From the NCBI GenBank assembly GCA_016180235.1, contig JACPBQ010000003.1:62001-126000 (forward strand): a DNA stretch of 64,000 nucleotides, in the 5' to 3' direction. Source of the DNA: Candidatus Woesearchaeota archaeon. Its GTDB lineage: Archaea > Nanobdellota > Nanobdellia > Woesearchaeales > GW2011-AR4. Both the position numbers and the translations under genes were made by a program. Numbering within the stretch: the stretch's first letter is position 1; every line of letters begins with the position of its first letter. This document shows positions 17,201-24,477 of the stretch, one piece after another. The notes beneath the pieces were generated by a model. It had not been told where the DNA came from. It did no database searches and was given only the letters and a program-made list of their open reading frames with translations.

Positions 17201-17953
17201 CTATTCAAGGAAAAGGAGGGCATACATTACTGAAACTCCCATTGCAATCATTGCAAACTGCAGCAGGGACCTTCTCCAGTCAAACTTTCCTTTGTGTAAT
17301 TCAGGTATCAAATCAGAGCCCGCTATGTAGATGAAAGCGCCGGCAGCAAAAGCAGCCAAAGATGTGGTAATTCCCTCTATCCTGCTGCCTATGAAAAGCG
17401 TGGCTATTGCCCCCAAAACAGCAGTCAATGCAGTCAAAAAATTATAAAATAAGGCTTTTGCTTTCGTGAAGCCGCCATGCAGCAAAACTCCAAAGTCAGA
17501 AATTTCCTGCGGTATCTCGTGCAAAATAACAGCTATTGTGGTTGCAATTCCCACGGGAATGTTTACCATGTAGCTTGCAGCTATTATTATGCCGTCAATG
17601 AAATTGTGCACCATATCCCCTACAAGATTCATAATCGCAAAAGGATGCACATGGCCTTCCTCCAATGGGTAGTGGAAATGATGCCAATGGACTACTTTTT
17701 CTATAAGAAATGAAAACCCAATGCCAAAAAGGACATACAATGAGATAGTAGCCTCAAAACCCTTATCTTCGACAGCTTCCGGCAATAGATGGATAAAAGC
17801 ATCCCCTAGCAAGGCGCCGGCAGCAAAGCTCACAAGGTAAATGAGCAGCTTCCTGAGCTTTTCGACTTTTATGGATAATGCTATGACTCCTATAAGGGAA
17901 ATGATGCTTACAATAAGCACGCTTGCCAGCGAATAAACCCAGGTATTATCCAT
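17201..17953 (-). CDS. ZIP-family metal transporter
   Basis: Eight-helix zinc/iron permease. The metal-site helices are clear: HNFIDGIIIAASY (TM4) and HEIPQEISDFG (TM5), with a His-rich loop HWHHFHYPLEEGHVHP between TM3 and TM4 that would bind metal in the cytoplasm. 250 residues is normal. It starts 27 nt from a palindromic ATTTAAAT box shared with the divergent gene at 18010, so the transcript is leaderless. Confidence 0.9.
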   Translation of the reverse strand: MDNTWVYSLASVLIVSIISLIGVIALSIKVEKLRKLLIYLVSFAAGALLGDAFIHLLPEAVEDKGFEATISLYVLFGIGFSFLIEKVVHWHHFHYPLEEGHVHPFAIMNLVGDMVHNFIDGIIIAASYMVNIPVGIATTIAVILHEIPQEISDFGVLLHGGFTKAKALFYNFLTALTAVLGAIATLFIGSRIEGITTSLAAFAAGAFIYIAGSDLIPELHKGKFDWRRSLLQFAMIAMGVSVMYALLFLE

Positions 17954-17976
17954 ATTTTCCTTATAATATTGGATAT

Positions 17977-17984
17977 ATTTAAAT
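17977..17984. promoter_or_regulatory. shared palindromic TATA box for divergent genes
   Basis: ATTTAAAT is its own reverse complement. Its centre lies about 27 nt from the ZIP ATG (17953, minus) and about 29 nt from the ATG at 18010 (plus), the leaderless spacing in both directions. No second AT-rich box is needed to explain either gene. Confidence 0.6.
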
Positions 17985-18009
17985 AATTCTGTTTCTAGTA
18001 TTGAAAGCT

Positions 18010-18633
18010 ATGCACCTGAAAAAAGGCCAGCTTCCAGTATTTATTGTGAATATAATTGCACTGATAATCTTCACTTTCATTTTTGCCCAAAGGAAAAACT
18101 ATGAATTCATGATTTATATCGGAGTAATAATATTTTTCCTTGCTTTAATTTTGTATACAAACAAAAAAATAAACTATCCGAACAGCATCTTGTGGGGCCT
18201 TACAGCATGGTCATTATTGCACATGTCTGGCGGGGGCATATACATTAACGGCAGGAAATTATATGCAATGATGATTTATCCTATTGTAGGAGAGCCATAT
18301 AATATCTTTAAATTTGACCAGTTCGTGCACATTGTCGGCTTTTTTGTTGCAACATTGGTTGTTTACCATTTAATAAAGCCCAAGCTGATAAAAGGCCACA
18401 AATGGGTTGCTTTATCTATAGTTGTTGTCATGGCAGGTTTTGGCCTTGGAGCTTTAAACGAGGTTGTGGAATTCATTGCTACAGTAATCACTCCAGAGAC
18501 AGGCGTTGGAGGTTATGAGAACACTGCATTAGATTTGGTCTCGAACCTTATAGGCGCGATATTGGCTATGGGTTATATCTATGTTAAGGAAAGAAGCAAT
18601 AAAAAACAGACAATGAACAGAAAACAACATTGA
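18010..18633 (+). CDS. DUF2238/YjdF-like membrane protein
   Basis: Polytopic membrane protein with about six hydrophobic segments. Features resembling the YjdF/DUF2238 family are the FDQFVHIVGFF segment, the GALNEVVEFIA helix with an acidic pair, and ENTALDLVSNLIGA. The function of the family is unknown. The ATG at 18010 is preferred to a TTG at 18001 because of the shared TATA box at 17977-17984. The family call is from memory of motifs and is moderately sure. Confidence 0.7.
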   Translation: MHLKKGQLPVFIVNIIALIIFTFIFAQRKNYEFMIYIGVIIFFLALILYTNKKINYPNSILWGLTAWSLLHMSGGGIYINGRKLYAMMIYPIVGEPYNIFKFDQFVHIVGFFVATLVVYHLIKPKLIKGHKWVALSIVVVMAGFGLGALNEVVEFIATVITPETGVGGYENTALDLVSNLIGAILAMGYIYVKERSNKKQTMNRKQH

Positions 18634-18703
18634 AAATTAAACATCTAATCCCGCTAAAATAATTCCCTATAGATTTAAATAATAATTATTTATTCTCCCG
18701 GTT

Positions 18704-18865
18704 ATGAAATGCGGAATATGCAGTAAAAATATTGAAACAACGTTCATGAACAAGATTTTAGGCACTCATATCAAGGACGAAAAAGGAAAAAAGCACGCTA
18801 TCTGCTTTGAGTGCCAGAAAAGGTTCAACAACGACAAGGCAAAAATATTAGAAAGCCTTAAGTAG
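18704..18865 (+). CDS. small zinc-ribbon protein, 53 aa
   Basis: Begins MKCGICSKNIETTF and has a second pair in ICFECQKRF, so CxxC plus CxxC forms a four-cysteine zinc ribbon. GATTTAAAT at about 18672-18680 lies about 27 nt before the ATG. It ends 23 nt before the tRNA gene. Such mini zinc ribbons are common in archaea; the partner is unknown. Confidence 0.75.
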   Translation: MKCGICSKNIETTFMNKILGTHIKDEKGKKHAICFECQKRFNNDKAKILESLK

Positions 18866-18888
18866 CGATATTATTTCTTTTTGCTCCT

Positions 18889-18962
18889 GCCCCTGTAGCT
18901 CAGCCTGGCAGAGCGATTGCTTCGTAAGCAATAGGCCGGGGGTTCAACTCCCTCCGGGGGCT
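18889..18962 (+). tRNA. tRNA-Thr (CGT)
   Basis: The cloverleaf can be folded by eye. Acceptor GCCCCTG pairs with CGGGGGC (one G-T). The anticodon arm ATTGC-TTCGTAA-GCAAT has anticodon CGT. The T arm GGGGG-TTCAACT-CCCTC is followed by discriminator T. CCA is not encoded. There is no intron. The 3' half is partly duplicated at 19750-19766, which marks a likely integration site. Confidence 0.95.
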
Positions 18963-19019
18963 TTCAGCACTGGACATTCACGGGTAAAATATATAAGCCA
19001 AGGAATATTAATCTTTAAG

Positions 19020-19589
19020 ATGAAATTTCAAAAAGATAAAATAATTTTGGATAAGATAGTTAATAACCTGGACAGGTTTGCTCTGGATTTTGTTAAAATC
19101 CTTGAAAAGAAGGCAGATTACGTGCTGGTTTCAGGATACGTTTCCATCCTTTTTGGCAGGAGCAGGATTTCCGAGGATATTGACATGTTCATTCCAAGAA
19201 TGGAAAAAACTGAGTTTAGCGCCTTGCATAATTCTTTGCTGAAGGATTTCTGGTGCCTTAATGGAGATGATGCCGAAGAGCTTTTTGATTTATTGATGAA
19301 AAGGCATTCCATACGCTATGCGAGAAAAGGGAAAGTAATCCCCAATATCGAAGTGAAATTTGCCTGCAAGCCATCCGACTTTGAGTCACTCAGCAAAAAA
19401 ATCAGGGTTGAAATAGGAAAAAAGGCATTGTTTGTGTCTCCAATAGAGCTGCAGATTGCATACAAGGAAAGGATTTTGAAGAGCGAAAAGGACAGGGATG
19501 ATGCCTTGCACCTGAGGGAGGTGTTTAAGGATAATATCTCAAAGAAAAAGATTAAATACTACGAAGAACTGGTAATGAAGCATGACTAA
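19020..19589 (+). CDS. AbiEii-like nucleotidyltransferase-fold protein
   Basis: Contains VSGYVSILFGRSRISEDIDMF, matching the G-x-ED-x-D core of AbiEii/DUF6036-like nucleotidyltransferases (related to MNT toxins or antitoxins). 189 residues. An AAATATATAAG box (18987-18996) lies about 27 nt before the ATG, so it is leaderless. Its stop overlaps the start of a 41-residue gene, the layout of a two-gene toxin-antitoxin unit. It lies inside the tRNA-flanked island. The substrate is unknown. Confidence 0.7.
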   Translation: MKFQKDKIILDKIVNNLDRFALDFVKILEKKADYVLVSGYVSILFGRSRISEDIDMFIPRMEKTEFSALHNSLLKDFWCLNGDDAEELFDLLMKRHSIRYARKGKVIPNIEVKFACKPSDFESLSKKIRVEIGKKALFVSPIELQIAYKERILKSEKDRDDALHLREVFKDNISKKKIKYYEELVMKHD

Positions 19590-19707
19590 GGAAAATAGCC
19601 AGGACAGGGAATGGATGGTAAGATACTGGGCTAAATTCGTCAGGGAGCATCCTGACAAGGAATGGTCAAAGCAGCAGAAAGAATTGATTGATTCTCTGAT
19701 TTCTTAG
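19582..19707 (+). CDS. 41-aa partner of the nucleotidyltransferase
   Basis: ATG overlaps the end of the nucleotidyltransferase gene by 8 nt. The product is small, charged and Trp-rich (REWMVRYWAKFVREHPDKEW, then SKQQKELIDSLIS). The overlap and size suggest an antitoxin-like or accessory partner. It ends 43 nt before the tRNA-derived repeat. Confidence 0.6.
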   Translation: MTKENSQDREWMVRYWAKFVREHPDKEWSKQQKELIDSLIS

Positions 19708-19749
19708 CTTTAATCTTTGGATTTAGAAACATTCCAGAAATAGGTGGGT

Positions 19750-19766
19750 TTCAACTCCCTCCGGGG
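19750..19766 (+). repeat. partial copy of tRNA-Thr 3' end (att-like)
   Basis: TTCAACTCCCTCCGGGG is identical to tRNA positions 18943-18959. The 5' half of the tRNA is not repeated, so this is a 3'-end fragment and not a second gene. Confidence 0.75.
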
Positions 19767-19773
19767 CTTCAAG

Positions 19774-20214
19774 CTATCTTGCGGGATAATTTTCCATCTG
19801 CCTGATACTCTCACGAAGCCGTTCATCGAAGTCTGGAATTTGGCATGAGCCGATTACACTTTCTATTGTGTCGAGAGAATCAATGATGGAGTCCACTCTT
19901 TCTATAGCCCTTCCAAACCAGTATATTGCTTCCTCCGCATGAGACCTGTATAGATCTTTATCCCAAGGCAATTGCCAAGCAGGGCTAAATTTTAGCCTTA
20001 TTGTAATGGTGAAGGAATTAGCAACATCTTTATTATGATATGCATTTACTGCAGAAAAAACCAGTTCATCCACAGAATTCTTTATCCTGCCGAGGCTATG
20101 CTCAACAATAGACCTTGCTTCATAGCAATCGTCCAACTTTATGCCGTTTGCTGCGGATTGCGGGGAAGCTAAAGTTAAAGCTCCTCCAAGCAGCAAGGCA
20201 CTTTTTAGCCCCAT
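19774..20214 (-). CDS. hypothetical secreted protein, 146 aa
   Basis: N-terminal signal sequence (LKSALLLGGALTLASPQSAANG), then a soluble helical domain with two cysteines (DDCYEA and GSCQIP) that could form a disulfide. An AT-rich ATATATTAAATTG stretch near 20236-20248 is the likely promoter. No family recognised. The stop lies next to the tRNA-derived repeat at 19766. Confidence 0.55.
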   Translation of the reverse strand: MGLKSALLLGGALTLASPQSAANGIKLDDCYEARSIVEHSLGRIKNSVDELVFSAVNAYHNKDVANSFTITIRLKFSPAWQLPWDKDLYRSHAEEAIYWFGRAIERVDSIIDSLDTIESVIGSCQIPDFDERLRESIRQMENYPAR

Positions 20215-20383
20215 TCCTGGAGAAAAAAAGCTTCAATTTAATATATTTACTATTTTTAAGTAGATATATGATATTTTGCTATAATACTCTTCCAAGCTGC
20301 AAAAATCTTTGATTACCAAAAAATAATGCTGCTAAGGCGCATAAACAAATATTTTATAAACAATAAGATTCTAGGAGTAAGAT

Positions 20384-20980
20384 ATGAAAACCCTCATAAT
20401 CTATGCGCATCCCGAGACAAAAGGCCATTGCCCCCTGATTCTGAAGGAAATGGAGTCATTGCACAAGAAGGAAAAAATACCGTATGAGGTGATTGACCTC
20501 TATAAAATCAAGTATGATCCTGTATTAAAAGCGTCTGAACATTATACTGCAGGAAACAGGGCTGTCTCTGGGCAAAATAAGATATTCCAGGAAAAAATTA
20601 GAGCGGCTGATAGGCTCATATTTATACATCCTGTCTGGTGGGGCTCCTATCCTGCTGTCCTCAAGGGATTTATCGATAGGGTTTTTACTTCCGGGTTTGC
20701 ATTTAATCTCAAGCCGTTGGGCTTTTTAGGGCTGGCAATGCCGATTAAGCACCTTAAGGGAAAGAAAGCTGCAGTATTGCAGACAACAGGAAGCCCGAAA
20801 ATAATAACAGCAACTTACCTGGGCAACAGGTTCAAAAAAACGCTAAAGCACGAGACTTTTGCATTTTGCGGCATAAAATCAAGGTATTTCCAGATAGACA
20901 AGGCAACTCAGGTAACTGAAAAACAGGTTTCCAGGATAAAGAAGGAAGCCAAGAAAGCTATGGGATGGCTTTATTCCTGA
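20384..20980 (+). CDS. flavodoxin-like NAD(P)H oxidoreductase
   Basis: Member of the NQO1/MdaB/YwrO group of FMN or FAD reductases. The N-terminal phosphate-binding region is TLIIYAHPETKGHC, and HPVWWGSYPAVLKGFIDRVF is the family signature around the flavin. Length (198) is normal. A TTTTATAAAC box lies about 27 nt upstream, and GGAG sits 6 nt before the ATG. Likely cytosolic quinone or flavin reduction. Confidence 0.85.
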   Translation: MKTLIIYAHPETKGHCPLILKEMESLHKKEKIPYEVIDLYKIKYDPVLKASEHYTAGNRAVSGQNKIFQEKIRAADRLIFIHPVWWGSYPAVLKGFIDRVFTSGFAFNLKPLGFLGLAMPIKHLKGKKAAVLQTTGSPKIITATYLGNRFKKTLKHETFAFCGIKSRYFQIDKATQVTEKQVSRIKKEAKKAMGWLYS

Positions 20981-21023
20981 GCTTTCTAAACCTTTTTAAA
21001 CAGCAATTTTTTCTGAAGCAATT

Positions 21024-22031
21024 ATGCAAAATATCCTAATCAAGGTAAACAGGGCAAAAAAAGTCCATTTTGAAAGGGCAATCTTCATTTCCTGGTACTG
21101 TTCTTTGGGGGACTGCACTTACTGCTACATGTCCACGCAAAAAGGCCTTATTTCCGACCCTAAAAAGGCAAAAAGAAGCACGGCATCAATTTTGGCAGAA
21201 GCTTATCTGTGCAGGAAGCTTGGATGGAAGCTTGGCAATCTTGCAGCAGGCTACGGCAGCTACACCCATGAGTCAATCTTGGAATTGGTGAAACAAGTTT
21301 ACGAAATCTATGGCGGTAAATTTTGGCTGAATATTGGTGTTTTGCCGGAAAAGACAATTGCTGCATTAAAGCCGTATTTGGAAGGGCTATATGGTGCTGT
21401 AGAGACAACTAATGAAAAAGTCCATGAAATCGTTGCTCCGAACAAGCCAATAAGGCCGATAGAAAACATGTTCAAAATATGTGAAAAATATAATCTAAAG
21501 AAAGCAATGACCTTTATTGTTGGGATGGGAGAGACAATAGATGATTTTCAGTCTTTGAAGGAGTTTATTGCTGCAAATAAGGTTGATAAAGTTGTTTTTT
21601 ACGCGCTGAATCCCATTGAAGGTACCATGTTTGAAGATTCAAAAGGCCCGGGTATTGATTATTACCTGGAATGGATGAGAAAAACAAGGGAAAATTTTCC
21701 CGATATGGATATTGTTGCCGGTCCCTGGGTGAACCGCATAGGCCACATAAGTTCAATGTTAAATGCCGGAGCAGGCTCAATTACAAAATTCCCGGCAATA
21801 AAACTGTTCAACACAAGGCACGCAAAGACAATTGAGGAGGAAATAAAAAATTCCGGCTACATACTGGAAGGGACTTTTACAAAAATGCCGAAAATTGATT
21901 TTGAGGAAATTAAAAAATTGGATATGGATGAAACTCTAAAAAATAATATTGTTGAAAAATTAGGATTGTACCTTAAAAAAATGAAAAAGACTGGCTCTCT
22001 GTTGCAGATCAAGGTAAATCAGGAATCTTAA
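21024..22031 (+). CDS. radical SAM protein, BioB/HydE-like
   Basis: The Fe-S motif is CSLGDCTYCYM, a CX4CX2C spacing instead of the common CX3CX2C. GAVETTNEKVHEIVAP and FIVGMGETIDDF match the biotin synthase/HydE/PylB branch. There is no N-terminal extension and 335 residues is normal. CTTTTTAAAC lies about 27 nt upstream of the ATG. No biotin or hydrogenase genes are nearby, so the substrate is unknown. A TIM-barrel enzyme acting with S-adenosylmethionine is the safe call. Confidence 0.82.
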   Translation: MQNILIKVNRAKKVHFERAIFISWYCSLGDCTYCYMSTQKGLISDPKKAKRSTASILAEAYLCRKLGWKLGNLAAGYGSYTHESILELVKQVYEIYGGKFWLNIGVLPEKTIAALKPYLEGLYGAVETTNEKVHEIVAPNKPIRPIENMFKICEKYNLKKAMTFIVGMGETIDDFQSLKEFIAANKVDKVVFYALNPIEGTMFEDSKGPGIDYYLEWMRKTRENFPDMDIVAGPWVNRIGHISSMLNAGAGSITKFPAIKLFNTRHAKTIEEEIKNSGYILEGTFTKMPKIDFEEIKKLDMDETLKNNIVEKLGLYLKKMKKTGSLLQIKVNQES

Positions 22032-22045
22032 GATTAATTGGCTGT

Positions 22046-23086
22046 CTAATCCTGCTTTATTCTTATTCTTATAATCTTGTCATCATTTGATGCAGGTATG
22101 CCCCTGCCGTCTTTGTTGGATGTGGAAAAATAAAGATAGCCGTTATGCTCAACTGCTTCCCTGATTCTTCCCATGCTGCTGAATAGCTCTTCTTCCATTA
22201 AAATTGTTTTACGCTCATCATCAAAAACGATTCTTCTTAACTGCGTTCCCCGCAAAGCAGCTACATACAGATCATCATTATAAAATGCAATGCCTGCCGG
22301 CGCAAGCGTAAATTCCGTATAGCATCTTATTGGGTCCAGGTAATTCGGGGATTCGTCGCACTGAGCTGGCCATCCGTAATTTTGCCCCTTTGCAATTATA
22401 TTAATTTCATCATTTCTTGTCGGCCCGTGCTCTGAGGCATATAATTTGCTATTATGCCATGCTATTCCCTGGGGATTCCTGTGGCCGTATGAGTAAACAT
22501 AATTTCCGAAAGGGTTGTCTTCAGGAACAGTCCCGTTCTTATTCATGCGCAATATTTTTCCCGCTAAGGATTTAGTGTCCTGGGCTGAAGAAGGATTAGT
22601 TGCATCCCCGGTTGTGATGTAAAGCTTTCCGTCGGGCCCGAACTTTATCCTGCCGCCGTCATGGAATCTCGCATTGGGGATATTGTCGAGAAGCACAAGC
22701 TCATCTTCAAGATTTTCATTTAACACAAACCTGGAAACCCTGTTGCCGTTTTCATGCGTATAATAAAAGTATACGAACCTGTTGTCGCCGAATTCAGGGT
22801 CAACTGCTATTCCAAGCAGTCCGGATTCGCTTACCTCGCTGGCATTAATATTGCCAACAACTTTTATCTTGCCGTCATCCAAAATGCTCGCTCTTCCGTG
22901 CCTTTCAGTAAAAATCACCCTTCCGTCGGGTAAGAAGTCAATTGCCCAAGGAGTGTCCAGATTTTCAGCTATGATTTCTGCTTCAAATTCAGATTGCTCA
23001 ATTGGCTTTGGCGGAATAAGGATGGATAAAATTACAATTAACACAGACAAGCCAATTATTAAAAAAATAATATTTTTTCTTTTCAT
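22046..23086 (-). CDS. secreted PQQ-type sugar/aldose dehydrogenase-like beta-propeller
   Basis: Membrane-anchored N-terminus (about 25 hydrophobic residues) followed by a six-bladed propeller of the glucose/sorbosone dehydrogenase family. Marks are TPWAIDFLPDGRVIFTERHG, ARFHDGGRIKFGPDGKLYI, YGHRNPQGIAWH, SEHGPTRNDEINII and GQNYGWP. The active-site His and Arg of soluble aldose dehydrogenases are in place. No PQQ synthesis genes are in the window. It is separated from the ABC permease gene by the repeats at 23126-23276. Confidence 0.88.
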   Translation of the reverse strand: MKRKNIIFLIIGLSVLIVILSILIPPKPIEQSEFEAEIIAENLDTPWAIDFLPDGRVIFTERHGRASILDDGKIKVVGNINASEVSESGLLGIAVDPEFGDNRFVYFYYTHENGNRVSRFVLNENLEDELVLLDNIPNARFHDGGRIKFGPDGKLYITTGDATNPSSAQDTKSLAGKILRMNKNGTVPEDNPFGNYVYSYGHRNPQGIAWHNSKLYASEHGPTRNDEINIIAKGQNYGWPAQCDESPNYLDPIRCYTEFTLAPAGIAFYNDDLYVAALRGTQLRRIVFDDERKTILMEEELFSSMGRIREAVEHNGYLYFSTSNKDGRGIPASNDDKIIRIRIKQD

Positions 23087-23125
23087 TGTTCTATTGCGAA
23101 AATATTGTTTTTTAGTTAATGATTA

Positions 23126-23276
23126 TTATTCATACCTCAAAGCATACTCAGTGAGTTGTGAGCGAGTTCACTTCGCTCACTCGCATCTCACCCGTTCGTA
23201 GCTTTGCGTTACTCATAACGCAAAGCATACTCACTTTGTTCGTAGCTTTTCGGTACTATTCGTACCTCAAAGCATC
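23126..23276 (-). repeat. three copies of the permease 3' end (ALRYE-stop)
   Basis: On the minus strand, the last codons of the upstream permease (GATGCTTTGAGGTACGAATAG, 23256-23276) are followed by two further imperfect copies, each again reading YALRYE-stop: 23209-23229 and 23126-23146. A neighbouring word GTTCGTAGCTTT also repeats at 23194 and 23239. The tandem decay copies look like remnants of recombination at the gene end. Confidence 0.75.
23151..23191. repeat. palindromic repeat shared with 55176-55221
   Basis: GTGAGTTGTGAGCGAG (23151-23166), 8 nt, then GCTCACTCGCATCTCAC (23175-23191). The reverse complement of both halves occurs at 55176-55221 inside copy C of the structured repeat, with one mismatch and a 13-nt spacer. 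It forms a hairpin of GTGAGCGA/TCGCTCAC type. Confidence 0.7.
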
Positions 23277-24476
23277 CACGGGCTTTAACTTTGATGCTGC
23301 CCTTGCAGGGAAATATCCGGAAGCGGCCCCAACAAAAAATGAAAACAAAAGAGAGCCGGCAATGAGCCACCACGGGAATGCAGGCTTTAGCAATGCGAAT
23401 CCCGCTGATGCTGCAAAAAATCCCCCTAATTTTGCAAGCCCATAGCCCAGTAATATTCCAATAGAGCCTCCAATCAGCCCTATAATCCCTGATTCCATGA
23501 AAAACATGAAAAGTATTGTGCTGTTCCTCGCGCCGATTGATTTCATCACTCCTATCTCTTTTGTCCTTTCAAGAACAGCAGTATACATTGTGTTCATGAT
23601 ATTCACAGCAGCAACCAGGACAGAGATTCCCGCAATAATCACCAAAACTGCATTAAGCACAAGCAATATTGTGCCAAAAGTCTCAAGCAGCTGCTCGAAA
23701 GTCTGTATGAAAAATGTCTCTTCACCTTCATTCTGGCCTTTTTCCTTCCTTAATTTTTCCTCAAGCCTCGCCGCAACTTCTGAAGGATTTGCCCCTTTTT
23801 CAGCCCTTATGTAAACAAACCCATATTCATCCTTGACATCAAAAAGCTCCTCAGCATCATCTATGGTCAAATATACATTTGAGTCATCCCCTGAATTCCC
23901 GATTTCTTCATAAAAGCCTATTATCCTGAACTCAACATCGTTGATGAACACCTTATCGCCCAGATTCAGCTCTTTTGGGAATATCTTATCGGGAAATTGG
24001 TAGTTATAGCCGATAACAGCTTTATTTTTGTCGCCGCTCTTGAGGTTCCTGCCAGTTAGTATGCCGATGCCCCCAAAAGACTCATCTATCAATCGTTGCT
24101 CAGATGGTATGGTTGACATGCCCATTACAAAAACCCATTTTCCCGGCTTGTCTTCATCCAAAGAAACTTCTGCCTGCTGCACCACTAATCCTGTAGCCTC
24201 GGAAATATCATTTGTCTTCTTGATAAAATCAAGGTCGTCTTTTGTCAATGGCGTGCTTGAAGTTCCAGGAGGTCCAAATCCGCGAGGCTGGGCAATAAGC
24301 TTGTCTGCTCCCGCCTCCTGGCCAACCTGGTTGACATAGGAGCTTAAGCCCTGCCCAAAGCTTACCAAGGCAAAAATAGCCATTATGCCTATAAGTATTG
24401 AAATTATGGTAAGGATGCTTCTGGTTAGCCTCACCTTCATGTTTTTCAGCACATAACTTGCTATATCCCGCAGCAT
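23256..24476 (-). CDS. MacB/LolE-like ABC transporter permease (1)
   Basis: FtsX-type permease: one N-terminal TM (ILTIISILIGIMAIFALVSF), a large extracytoplasmic domain (about 45-270), and three C-terminal TMs including ERTKEIGVMKSIGARN, the coupling motif of the MacB family. 406 residues is normal. Together with the second permease (1-nt gap), the adhesin-like protein and the ATPase it forms a minus-strand export operon. Expected role: mechanotransmission or lipoprotein/lipid export; substrate unknown. Confidence 0.88.
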   Translation of the reverse strand: MLRDIASYVLKNMKVRLTRSILTIISILIGIMAIFALVSFGQGLSSYVNQVGQEAGADKLIAQPRGFGPPGTSSTPLTKDDLDFIKKTNDISEATGLVVQQAEVSLDEDKPGKWVFVMGMSTIPSEQRLIDESFGGIGILTGRNLKSGDKNKAVIGYNYQFPDKIFPKELNLGDKVFINDVEFRIIGFYEEIGNSGDDSNVYLTIDDAEELFDVKDEYGFVYIRAEKGANPSEVAARLEEKLRKEKGQNEGEETFFIQTFEQLLETFGTILLVLNAVLVIIAGISVLVAAVNIMNTMYTAVLERTKEIGVMKSIGARNSTILFMFFMESGIIGLIGGSIGILLGYGLAKLGGFFAASAGFALLKPAFPWWLIAGSLLFSFFVGAASGYFPARAASKLKPVDALRYE

Positions 24477-24477
24477 T

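Larger units (their letters stand above)
18963..19766. mobile_element. small tRNA-Thr-associated island
   Basis: The 17-nt word TTCAACTCCCTCCGGGG of the tRNA T arm/acceptor (18943-18959) recurs exactly at 19750-19766, with weaker similarity extending to the left (AATAGG..GGG) and right (CTT, CA, GC). The enclosed 0.8 kb holds a nucleotidyltransferase gene and a 41-aa partner. This resembles an att-flanked insertion, but no integrase is present, so it may be a remnant or a passively moved cassette. Confidence 0.5.

Noticed and set aside
23160-23190. Intrinsic terminator after the ABC operon
   Set aside because: A hairpin is present but has no following T-run on the coding strand, and the same sequence recurs inside an element at 55.2 kb, so it is better read as a dispersed repeat.
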